From Arbacia lixula (Eukaryota; Echinodermata; Echinoidea; Arbacioida; Arbaciidae), in NCBI GenBank assembly GCA_963669155.1, contig OZ022587.1:18490694-18554693 (forward strand): DNA of 64,000 nt, read 5' to 3'. Positions 1 to 11,300 of the stretch are shown in pieces (the first letter of the stretch is position 1; each line of letters starts with the position of its first letter). The notes under the pieces are model-generated. The model made no database searches, was not told where the DNA came from, and saw only the letters and a program-made list of their open reading frames with translations. The position numbers were made by a program, and so were the translations under genes.

Positions 1-1
1 C

Positions 2-1987
2 GAAACCAACACCAGGGATCAGCGACTTGTCGTGAACCTATCCTCTAAGGCACTAAGTGAAGAGCAATCCCGTGTTCTTGAAAAGGGATTGAACTTTGCT
101 ATCACTCACCCGTCCATTCCATACGATGACATTATTGCAAGTACTGAACAGGTATGTCACAAATTACCGGTAAATGAGGCTAACAACCTTCGGTCTGAGG
201 TTGCCAGCATTTTGAAATCTGCTAAACCCCCCAGACCTAATGTCTCTAGATCCGAAAATGCAGCACTCAACAGTTTGGCAAAAGATAAAGATCTAATTAT
301 TCTTCCAGCCGACAAAGGAAGGGCTACAGTTATTTTGGACAAGTCTAACTATCAAGAGAAAGTGGAACAATTACTTTCGGACACCAATACCTACTCCAGT
401 CTCAAGAGGGATCCCACAAGTAAGTTGAAATCCTCCTTATCAAAAACTTTGAGGGAGCTCAAGGACAAAGGTCATATCGAAGAGAAAACTTATTATCGTG
501 TCTCTCCTTCTGTTTCGTGCCCATGCACTGTCCCTAGACTGTATGGTCTTCCCAAGATTCACAAAGTCAACGTTCCACTGCGGCCTATTGTCTCCTCTGT
601 TGACTCAGCCACATATAATCTTGCCAAACACCTTGCTGAGATAATTCAACCAATTGTTGGTCGCACAGATAGACATATTGTGAACACAACAGATTTTGTT
701 GAGAAGGTGACATCTTGCAAAGTTACAGCCAATGAGAAACTGGTGAGCTATGATGTCAGTTCCCTTTTCACAAGTGTTCCGGTAAAACGGGCTGTGGAAA
801 TTGTGATTGAGCATCTACAAGAAGACCAAACACTTGATGATAGAACAGGTTTAAGCCCGAATGAAATTGGTCAGCTGTTGAGTATTTGTCTTGAAAATAC
901 CTACTTCACTTACAATGGCAAGTTATATCAACAAACTCATGGAACACCTATGGGATCACCTATCTCACCGGTCGTTTGTAACTTGTATCTAGAACATCTG
1001 GAAGAAGAGATCTTTTCGAATGCCCCCCACCCCCCTAGAATCTGGTGGAGATACGTGGATGACACTTTTGTTATCATTGACAGAGACCATATTGACGAAT
1101 TCACTAAGTACATCAATAGTATAGACCAACATATTGAATTCACTGTTGAGCAAGAAGTTCAAAGGTCATTGAATTTCCTAGACACAAAGGTCTCTGTCAA
1201 CCACGACCTTTCAGTTTCTATCACTGTGTACAGGAAACCAACCCACACTGACTCCTATTTAAACTTCGACTCGGATCATCCACTCAACACAAAGGAGGGA
1301 GTTGCTAGATCTTTGTATTTGAGAGCTCGAAATGTAACCTCTGACAATGATGCACTACGGAGTGAATTCCACCATATTGACAAGGCCCTTGCAGCATGTG
1401 GATACCCAGCTTGGATGAGACAAAAAGCCAAGGACAGAACAAGAACTAAGTCACCCACAAAGGAAAGAAAGGAGGCTAGCATTAGGGTAGTCCTCCCCTT
1501 CGTAAACACCATATCCTCCCGTCTGAAAAGAGCATTCCACAACAAGGACATTGACATTGCATTCAAGAGCTCTAATACCCTGAGAAGTAGACTAGTCCAT
1601 GCTAAAGACAAAGTCCCAAGGCAAATAAGATCAGGCATTGTATATAAGATCACTTGTGCTGATTGCCATGATTGTTACATTGGGGAAACCAGCAGAACCT
1701 TGAACGAGAGACTCAAGGAACACAAAAGGGCACTGAGACTAAACAATCCATCACAATCGGCGATAGCTGAGCACTCTCACAACACAGGACACAACATTAA
1801 ATGGGATGAGGCGCGCATCATTGACTTTGAAAGCAACTGGTTGAAAAGAAAAATAAAGGAAGCACTTTGGATCAGAAGGGTCAATCCAGCTCTCAACAGA
1901 GACTCGGGATATACCCTTTCACCAATCTATGGTCCAGTGATTAATAAAGACAGGCAACGGCAGCAAGACAACACTCCACTGCATTAG
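2..1987 (+). CDS. Penelope-like element polyprotein (RT + GIY-YIG), 5'-partial
   Basis: The frame is open from base 2 to the TAG at 1985-1987 with no internal stop, about 661 residues. The first in-frame triplet of the usual 651-aa reading (base 32) is GTG, so the true start is outside the window. Reverse-transcriptase motifs are visible in order: RLYGLPKIHK and LRPI in the fingers, SYDVSSLFTSVP (motif A, Asp codon 752-754), HGTPMGSPISPVV (motif B) and YVDD (1052-1063). The C-terminal third carries a GIY-YIG nuclease: GIVYKITC, a CxxC pair, CYIGET, an Arg in LNERL and a late Glu/Asn in KEALWIRR and NPALNRD. RT followed by GIY-YIG defines endonuclease-positive Penelope-like elements, which copy RNA by target-primed reverse transcription. 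The intact frame suggests a fairly young copy. It appears to sit in an upstream intron of the ANKS3 gene, in the same orientation. Confidence 0.93.
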   Translation, partial: ETNTRDQRLVVNLSSKALSEEQSRVLEKGLNFAITHPSIPYDDIIASTEQVCHKLPVNEANNLRSEVASILKSAKPPRPNVSRSENAALNSLAKDKDLIILPADKGRATVILDKSNYQEKVEQLLSDTNTYSSLKRDPTSKLKSSLSKTLRELKDKGHIEEKTYYRVSPSVSCPCTVPRLYGLPKIHKVNVPLRPIVSSVDSATYNLAKHLAEIIQPIVGRTDRHIVNTTDFVEKVTSCKVTANEKLVSYDVSSLFTSVPVKRAVEIVIEHLQEDQTLDDRTGLSPNEIGQLLSICLENTYFTYNGKLYQQTHGTPMGSPISPVVCNLYLEHLEEEIFSNAPHPPRIWWRYVDDTFVIIDRDHIDEFTKYINSIDQHIEFTVEQEVQRSLNFLDTKVSVNHDLSVSITVYRKPTHTDSYLNFDSDHPLNTKEGVARSLYLRARNVTSDNDALRSEFHHIDKALAACGYPAWMRQKAKDRTRTKSPTKERKEASIRVVLPFVNTISSRLKRAFHNKDIDIAFKSSNTLRSRLVHAKDKVPRQIRSGIVYKITCADCHDCYIGETSRTLNERLKEHKRALRLNNPSQSAIAEHSHNTGHNIKWDEARIIDFESNWLKRKIKEALWIRRVNPALNRDSGYTLSPIYGPVINKDRQRQQDNTPLH

Positions 1988-2110
1988 GCTTGAGAAAGTC
2001 CTCAGGAGAGGACGAAAGCTTGCCCTCTACAATTCAAGGTTGGTTGAAGCTCAGTCATTTAATTATTCATCATCCCCAGCCGATGAAAGTTTTTAGTATC
2101 AGTATCAGTG
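1988..2110 (+). other. 3' tail of the Penelope-like element, with hairpin
   Basis: Just after the stop is a perfect 6-bp hairpin (GTCCTC 1998-2003, loop AGGA, GAGGAC 2008-2013) followed directly by GAAA (2014-2017). AGCTT (2017-2021) can pair with AAGCT (2047-2051), which is followed by C2052. This layout resembles stems II and III of a hammerhead ribozyme, which Penelope-like elements often carry. The CUGAUGA box expected before the first stem is not present: TGAGAAA is there instead. The 3' end of the element is not defined; a short AGTATC repeat near 2096-2108 could mark it. Confidence 0.35.
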
Positions 2111-2317
2111 ACATATAGCTAGACCAAGAAATATTGGGTGGTATTCAAATAATTGTGTGGTATTCTAATGACATTTGATTTAAAACCTGTGCTATGTGAT
2201 GTCCATAGACACAAGTGAGAAAGGAATTAGTCTTTCAAGGATATTGCCAGACTGTTTGAGCCAAAGCCTTCATTTGAAAAGGTTGAATGAAACTAGCCAT
2301 GTGATTTGATTATAAAG

Positions 2318-2399
2318 GGAGCCCTCGCTTGGCATTACACCACTCATGATGGCTGCAGCCGAGGGACATGAAATCATAGTGAATCTGCTCCTGGGAACG
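2318..2399 (+). CDS. ANKS3: ANKS3 exon: penultimate ankyrin repeat
   Basis: AG at 2316-2317 and a GTATGT donor at 2400 frame an 82-base exon. One leading base completes a codon from an unseen exon, and the exon ends on a full codon. It reads [20 protein letters not shown] and then VNLLLGT, a typical ankyrin TPL helix-turn-helix repeat. The acceptor has a weak polypyrimidine tract, so the left boundary is less sure than the right. Confidence 0.85.
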
Positions 2400-5300
2400 G
2401 TATGTAATTCATCTGTTTTCTCTCTGCATTGTTCTATCTTGCCTTTTTTTGTGTAATCCTCCTCTGTTTCCTCCACTCCTTTTTTTCCTTTTTCTTCATT
2501 TCACTTCCTCCCACTCTTCTTCCTCCTTCTCCTCTCCCTCCTTCTCCTCCCTCTCTTTCTCGTCCTTCTCCTCCTCGTCCTCCTTTTCCTCCTGTTCTTA
2601 TTCTTCTACCATCTGCACCCCCTCTTCTTCTGTCTCCTTCTCTGCTTCCTCCTTCTTCTCCCCCTCTTTCTCATTCTCCTCCTTCTCCTCCTTCTCTTTT
2701 TCATCCTCCTTTTAATCCTCTTCTTACCCGTCTACCATCTGCACCCCCTCTGCCTCTTCTGCCTCCTTCTCTGCTCCCTCCTATTTCTGCTCCTCCTCCC
2801 CTTTAGCTCCTTCCTCGTTTTCTTCTCACTTCATTCTCTTTGTCCTTCTTCTCCTTGTCCTCTTTATCATCCTCACTGCTGCTATTGTCATCTATATGAT
2901 GATGTGTTTTAATCACCATTCTAATGATGATAATCAGAAACATAATTTAATGACAAGTTGCTATAAATGACTACATTTTTTTGTTTCCATGAAAAAATGT
3001 TTATCACTGAAACCTGCATTAAAAGACCTGTCGGACATGAATACCAGCTCTGTTCATGAAGACCTCATTTTGTGTCTCTCTTGAGCAATCTTCATATTTC
3101 AGTTTCGATGCAATAATCATCCTTCTCATGTTTCTCTTATTAAAGGGAATATACTGTATTGGGAAGACAAAAAGTCCTTCAAAAGGTGATCATGAGCAAT
3201 CTTCTTGCCAATTAATGGTCTTGAATTCATGTATTGTCCAGTTTAGAAACTTGCCCTATTTGCCCTATAATTATCCACATTTGGAGTAATCAGTGATTAA
3301 CTCACAATTCCTCAAATTGTTCGGGCTGAACATTTAGAGGATTAAATCACTAATTACTCCATATGTGAATCATATGAGGGCAAATAACTTTCAGCAAGTT
3401 TCTAAAATGGACAATACATGAATTTAAGACCATTTGCAAGAAGATTGCTCACGATCACCTTTTGAAGGCTTTTTTTGTCTTCCCAGTGCAGTATATGCCC
3501 TTTAATAGCAGCTGCCAGTCACAGTCACATTCACAATCACGCCATTCTAAAACTCTCAATTCCCTTTTTGTTTCCTCTTACAGGCAGGGGTAGAGGTAGA
3601 TCTGCAGAGCCAGCGTGGTGACACGGCTAGATCCCTGGCTCTCATGAACGGCCACATGAAGATCGTCAGCCTCATTGACAATCGCTGTATGTCGCCCTCT
3701 AGCCTCCGGTCAGAGCCAGGTGCGCAGATCTCCTATATAAGGATTAACAATTTCATTACCATTCACATGGAGATGTGTAGTAAGCCATTGGAGCATTCCA
3801 TACATACGACCAAAATCTGGACAAGAAATATTCATCTTGCTGCGAGATATTCAATCTAACATGATGTGGTTTTGCACTGATGCCAATGCAAGTGAAAGTC
3901 ACATTTTGCTCATTTACAAGAAAATTCTCTTTTGTTAGTTGCTTCCTTTTGTCAGAGTAGGGCAGTATTGTGAGGGTTATGGGGTTACCAGCAAAGTGTG
4001 AAATGATTTTCTAGAAACATCACACACATGTCATCATCCATGCTATCCCATGGTTGGCAGGTCTTGGTGATGATGTGGACCTGAGCTCTTCTGATGAGAA
4101 CTTCCAGACACGCCCCCAGCGCCCCGCCCACCACCACCACCACCACTACCACCATGGGAGGGGCCGGAGTACCAGGCAGAAGGGCCCAAGCATCCTTGAT
4201 GGGCCCGAGGCCTTTGCCAAACTTCTGGGACAGAAGACTGCGACTTCTCCTCTTTCGGATGGGCAAGCACCTGGTGAGTTATCGTACTGACCGGCATAGA
4301 AGCCGCATGTGTTTTTTTTTTTTAATCATGTTTAAGTCGGGTTGCGGCTTGTACGCGGCATTAGCAAACCCAATACGTATGGGACTATGTGCATTGTGTG
4401 ACAACATTCAACGACAAAATAGATGGCTTTGATAACCTTCCAGTGTGACACAATTGACGTACCGGTAATACGATCTCAATCACATCACCAGCATAATTAC
4501 CAGTACTAAGAAATAGGCCTGAGTCGAATCGATTATTAAGCCGGTGTTCGATCGAAGAAGTCGAACTCCGATTTCGTTTTGATGAATTCGATGCATCGAT
4601 GAAATTACCAAATTGACTAGAAAACACAAAATCTTTTGTTTGATAGTCCTGTTATACACAATTTATCTTCATATTTTCACAATCTTAATTTGCTTACTTG
4701 GTTCCTACTCTCTTTTGTGAGTTTTGCAGGTAACGCATCAAGAGAATGAACAGGTCGCTTGATGATCAAGCAGCTACTACATACTACTTGGATTTGATTC
4801 GTTCACTATTATATACAGCGCAACGCCACAACAAACAATTGTCCATAGACTTTGTACAACGGATAGCATCGTGTGTTGTGAAAACCCGGAAATACAGTGG
4901 CAATCGTGCGTAAGGCTCATTTGCATACACGCTGCCGACGTACAGACTAATAGAGCGTCTCCGTACAGCGATTCGGAGACCACTGATTGGTGCATCGCGT
5001 AGATCACGTCATAACCACGTGGTCGCCAAAATAGTGATAACGATATCCGGTCACGTTGTCCGAAACCCGGAAGCGATTTTTCGACGCATTAGGGTTACGG
5101 GAAAAAAAAATCGCAACCCGGAAGCTGATTGACTTTCTGCCCGTTGCAATAGACTCTACAGATTCCAACCTACATACATGTATACGATGCCATATTGACG
5201 CTAATTTGTAAGATTTTGACGGAAAAACAAGAAGTAATCGAAATTCGCTTACATGTGCAGTATTGGTGAGAAAATAGATTCTCCGAGAATACCTTTCATA

Positions 5301-8300
5301 ATTCATATAAAATAAAGGAAAGTGAAATTCTAGGTCGATTTTGGTACGAGGTGATAGAGAATTGCACGCTTGTTTTGGTGGAATACTATGTGGGGAAATG
5401 GAAGGATTGCACTGCGTATGCTTACTATATTTTCATTCATAAATTGGCTCTTGGCAGTGGCTGGGTGACGTCATGTATCGATGCATCGATGTTCGATCGG
5501 CGCAAAGCCATCGAACACCGGTTTCTGAAAAAATCGATATGACTCAGGCTTACTAAGAAAGCACCAGGAGTAGTATTTGTCCGAGACAACTCAAAGATAC
5601 GCTGATGAAAAAGACCGCAACACGTAAGTCAGGGCAGATATAAAGACAACTATTCCTCAAACAGTGATGTGAAACTCTTAAATGCTTGGAGACAGGATGG
5701 TCCATTTGCATAAGTATTGAAACCCAGCAGGAATCAGCAGTTTACCCTAATGATAACATATATGACATCTCACAGTCGTAACTAAACCTTTTCAGAAAAA
5801 GTGAAAAACTATCCTTGTTTAGGTTATAAACAATCGCAATCGTATTGCACTGTACATGTATGTGTGCAATGTGTCGTGAAGCAGGCATTGATAGCATGCA
5901 CTGTGGTGTGGACCATAGCAGACAACAGACAGCACTCTCTGGTCTTTAGGCTCCAAGATTCAGGAGGTTTGTCTAAAACCTCCCCAAAACCTAGCGATCA
6001 GTATAATTGTGTTTAAGATCAGTTTCCAGTTCTATTATTGAGAGAGAAGTTCCATGTTTTATTAGCAAAATTAAACCCAACACGCAGAAACCGAGCTTGG
6101 AATCTTAATTTTGAGAGAGAGGCTTGTCCATATTCTTAGGTATATTCAAAGAGAAATCTACGTGTAACCTGTGGGTTAAGATGGATTTTTGTGTGGAGTT
6201 GATTCACTTTAAAATGCAAGAAACACCTTTGTATCATGGAACATCATCATTCCTTGATCATTCAAAAAGAAACGCATATAATATGTATGCAGTAGGTAAG
6301 ACCTAGTCTAGTCTGAAATAATTTTCTAAGACATTGTCATGAGACTGTTTTCATTGGGTATCCATTTTTCATGCACATCTTTCAACCAATTGGCAGCCCC
6401 AAAGCTTGTCTGAGGTTTGTCAAAGTACCAACAGATGGTAAATTCAGAGTGCATTTACCAGTTGAAACTGAATCACTAGATACAGCCAGAGCTGTATCCC
6501 TAAGTCTCCCTGATTTTGCAGGAGACTCCCTGAAAATAGAGCAATAATACTGTATTGGATTTCATCACATCACCCAATCTCCCTGATTATTGATAAATTA
6601 TTGTCATTAGCTTGTATGCAATTGATAGACATCTCCCTGATTTTTGATGAAATTTCCTAAAATCTTCCTTATTGTTGAATTTCAATCTTGGTACCTCTGG
6701 ATACAGCTGAATGTCATAGTGTGGTACTATCTGTGTTAGGGAGAAATGTTGAATACATTTCGAAAACGGCTTATTGAGTCATTGCTACTTGATCCTACGG
6801 AGAGGGCATACGCAAGAGATTACCCACCTTTCACACTCTTTCCCTCAGCCCTTCCAGATGGTGAGAAAGACGGAGCTGAGGCAGAGGACACTGCATTCTG
6901 CGTATCTGGCGCCCTCACGATCCGCAGCAGCAACTCCAGTCTCAGCAGCAGCTCTGCAGGAGGTTTTGTGGGCGCTCTGGGCGTGAGCTGTGACGCGAGC
7001 CTCTCCAGCAACGAGGGCAGCCTTGATCGGGATGACGGCCGACCCATGTTTAGTGGCAGCGGTGGGATCAGCCAGCACCACGGTGTTGACCCCAACGAGC
7101 TTGTGGCACATATCAGCAAGATAGGACTGTCAGAGCCGTCGCGCGATGCGGCGACCGGTGGGAAGTACAGGAACCCAGCCCAGCGCCAATCCCAACGACA
7201 AAAGCAGCACCAGCAGGCTGTCCACGTTGGGTGGAACCTGGGCGCTAACCTCCAGATCTACCCGAGCGACCCATCCCCTTCCCAGCCTCCTCCCCATCCC
7301 CACCAGGCCGGCCAGCCCTCCCCCATAGGCTACACATCAACGGTGGCCCCTCTGCAGGGCGACGCCCCCTCGGCGGCAGGGGGGAGTGACCCCGCCATCA
7401 TGGGGTCAGGGGTCAAGCAGCAGGGGGAGGTCGTTCACCCCTTCCGCACCTTGGGGGAGCTCCTGGAGAGCCTTGGTTTGAGCAAGTATCTGCACGTCTT
7501 TGAGGAGCAGGAGATAGATCTTAGGGTGTTTCTGACCCTGACGGACAGTGACCTGAAGGAAGTGGGCATGAAGTGAGTGGCTGTCTTCATTTCAGCAACA
7601 TTTTGGGTGCCGTTGATGCTATTTTGTCCATAGTTAATGCAACCAAATTGTACAGTATAATGTTGAGTTGTGCATGAAATTGACCAGTGAAAAACCTGCA
7701 TGGCGCCCCCTCAAAGCTAGCCTAGGTACTAGGCTGTGAGGTGCATCAACACAACCCAGTCTGTTAACAACTATGTCTGGTAACACAGACTATGCCCTCA
7801 TTATATCATGATTCCTCTGGCTTCTGCCCCTCTGAGGATGGGATTGGGGCATAGTCTGTGTTACCAGACATAGTTGTTAACAGACTGGGTTGTGTCCATG
7901 CACCTCACAGCCTAGTACGTAGGCTAGCTGAATTCAAGGAAGAGCCCCTGCAGATGACTAAAGAGCCATTGTGAACATTATAGTTTCCTCTTCAGCTGGA
8001 ATGCACCTAGGGTGTTCATCTCATGATGTAAGGCTTAAAATTGCCTCTGCAAATGATATTTTAACTTTCCCCCTGGAAGGAATAAATTAAATCACTGAGC
8101 AAAGTAATGTATCATTGGGTATTAAACTGTGGAAGGAGGAGGGTTAGCAGGTCAATAGCCTGGCTTACAGGCTGTGGAGTGTTTTTTTTTAACTATAGAA
8201 TAAAGGGGTCTGGCTGCAGTAGACTAATCACTTTTTATTTCTTCTCCATCCCCCCCCCCCACCCCAAGACTGTGAAAAAAGGAGAATGATATAGTGACTA

Positions 8301-11300
8301 GTCTTTGAGTACTAGACTCTATTTGTCAGTTGGAATCCCCACAACCTGGGCCAGGTTAGGAGGAGAAGAAATTGGTGAACTCTGATTATGGTGCTTATGA
8401 TGATTAAAGGGAAAGTCCACCCTGAAGTTAAGATGGATTTAATGAAAGCAGAAGCATGAAAGAAGCAAAGTAGTGAAGGTTTGACAAAAATCTGTCAAAG
8501 GATATAAAAACAGAGTTATAAATTTTCAAATTCTCATTTCTGTGACGTCACTGGCGAGGTACTCTGCCAGGGTGGCGTTTCATGAATGTTGTCAGCACTG
8601 ACTAAATAGTCAGTGGCAATAATTTCAGTGAAATCCTCGGTTTTGATTGGCTGAGAGGCACTAGCCTCTGCCTGCTACTATGGTAACTGTCACAGAAAGA
8701 CAACTCGTCAGTGCTAACAACTTTCATGAAACGGTCCCCAGAAGCTGTGTATGGGTTAGTGTCTGTATAAAGAGTTTTCATAACTGTCAAATTTGATCGT
8801 GATGATTGCATGACATCTGTCACAGGTTGATGGGACCCAGGAGAAAGCTGACCAATGCCATAGCCCGGTGGCACAGCCAGGCCACGCCCTTCAGTGGTAG
8901 CTTGGAGCAGGTGTACGCAGACAGAGTGGAGACAGCCATGCAGGAAATGGCCATCCAACTCTCAGAGGTAGGTCAAAGTTCAGAGGTCGTAGTTTAAGGT
9001 CAAACCATACATGATGGCACAGCCAGGCCATGCCCTTTAGTGGCAGCTTGGAGCAGGTATACGTAGATAGAGTCAAGACAGCCATGCAGGAAATGGCCAT
9101 CCAGCTCTCAGAGGTTTGTACTAAATGTGTCATCATAGGATAGGGCAAAGGGTGAAGGTCGTAGGTCAAGGTCATATCATGGAATTAATGTTTCCCTCTA
9201 TATGCCATAACTAAAGAAATATTTAACCAAACTGCACCAAACTTGGTACAATTATAATGTATGACAGGACAACTAACTGGTTGATTGTTAGTCTAAAATG
9301 TCAAAGGTCATGGGTCAAGGTCACATTCCATGTTTTTGACCTCATCAGGATGGTATGAAGAAGGAGCAGCTGGAGGCCCAGGTACTGCAGGAGCGTGAGC
9401 TGAGGAGCGTCGTGGAGGGATGCCTCCTGGAAGACAAGAAGATCTACCAACAGATGGTCTCCATGGTAACGGATACCAGCAAGCTGTGCCACCGCATGCG
9501 GCAGCTGTATGACAATGTCAGGTAGGTCATTCATGCTCTCAATCATATATATGTTACATATCTTGTGTATGTTACATACTGAACATTTTCATCAACAATT
9601 AAAGTCTGTTTGCCCCACTTTGTGAGGTTGGACATTTACTTTCCTTAATGGCTGCTCTCCCGGCTTTCCATGTGGGTGAGACCAGGGCCCTGTTGCATAA
9701 AACTTACCATTGATGGTACCTATGTTATCAATGGCAACTTCCATAGAAACCTTGAATTTGATTGGCTATCGAACAGTGTTACTATGGTAGTTACCATTGA
9801 TGACAGAGTTACCATTAGTGTTAGGTTTTATGCACCGGGACCCAGATGTTTCAGCATCTGCTCCTATGCTAACCCTCCACATTGTTCTGGGTCTCCCACG
9901 AGGCCTTATGCCATTCAATGGAAAGTTAAAGCCCTCTTAACCCTATATAGCCCGGGCTATTTTGAAATTGCATAGCCCTGGGGGGGGGGGGCAAAAACAG
10001 CCCCCCCTAAGATCTCGGCCGGTGATCGCGCGATCGCAGCGAAAATTGGCACGTACGTCACCCATGATGTAATCTCCACAATTCAATTGTTAATTGCCCC
10101 CAAATTATTCAAATTTATTTTTAATTAATTAATTATGCTAATTAATGCATTAAATCATAATTTGGCTGTAAATCTTTAAATATAGCCCCAAAACTACTAG
10201 ATTTCAGTTTAGACACTCTTCTAAGGATTATTATCAAATAAGGATTTTAAAAAATGGCAATTTCAAATTTTTTCTTATGTATTTTATTGGGTTTTTTTAA
10301 TTTCTTATGTATTTCTTTTTTTTTCAGCTTTATGTTTTGCATTGTTTTTTCAATGGAAATCGTTGGCAACACTATTTCAGTCATAAATAACATGACATCT
10401 ATTGTGTTTCATCAGTAAAAATAAAAATAGTGATACATTTATGACTTTTGGCTAGATACAGAATTTGCATTGGATTTGTACATGAAATCACGTTTTTGAG
10501 CAATTTTTGGTCTGACGTGCACGTACAAAATGTTACGTAACTTTAAAAGCGCGTACCCCCGCGTCGCAAATTTGGTCTTAAAAGTTGCGCAAGACTTGAA
10601 GGAAAAAAGTCATTAAGCGTCGCGGCGCGATCTTTTCACGTTACAAATTTATCGCGAAAAATGTCGAGGGGGGGGCTGTTTTTGTCTATTGTCTATTGTC
10701 TATTTTCTATTTTAGAAGCTTGCTGAAAGTTATTTGCCTTCAAATGATCTACATTTGGAGTTATGAGTGATTAAATCACAAATCCTCAAAATGTTTGGCC
10801 CGAACATTTTGAGGATCTAATCATTACTCATTAATTACTCCATATGTGGATCATTTGAAGGCAAATAACTTTCAGCAAGCTTCTAAAATAGACAATATAT
10901 GAATTTAAGACCATTGGCAAGAAGATTGCTAACAATTACATTTTGAAGGCTTTTTTGCCTTCCCAGTACGGTGTATGCCCTTAAAGCCAGTGTGAGGCCT
11001 CTCTCTTAACCACATGTCTATACCATCTAAGCCTGCTTTAGTTCAGCACCTGTGCCAACCCCATTTTGCCTGCTGACTGGAGACAGACTTGATTCATCAT
11101 TCTTGTAATGTAGTAATGTCCTGGGCCCCATAACATTAAGGTTTGCAATCAATCGGAAAATGGCAATGGCCAATCAACACGTCTGTTCCATGTGCTTTTT
11201 GTTCAAAAGGCTGACCAGTAACCAATCCAAATTTGTCTTTCAAATTTGCAATTGATCGCAAACCTTTATGTTACGGGGCCCTGCACATCCACATCATGAT

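Noticed and set aside
2092..2110. AGTATCAGTATCAG as a target duplication of the Penelope-like element
   Set aside because: The left end of the element is outside the window, so it cannot be compared.
4741..4764. Tiny possible ANKS3 exon between an AG and a GT near 4740-4765
   Set aside because: Reads into a stop in the required phase.
5561..5614. Candidate ANKS3 exon reading [14 protein letters not shown] before a GTAAGT
   Set aside because: In the phase needed from exon 3 it hits TGA before the donor; the resemblance to the vertebrate linker is weak.
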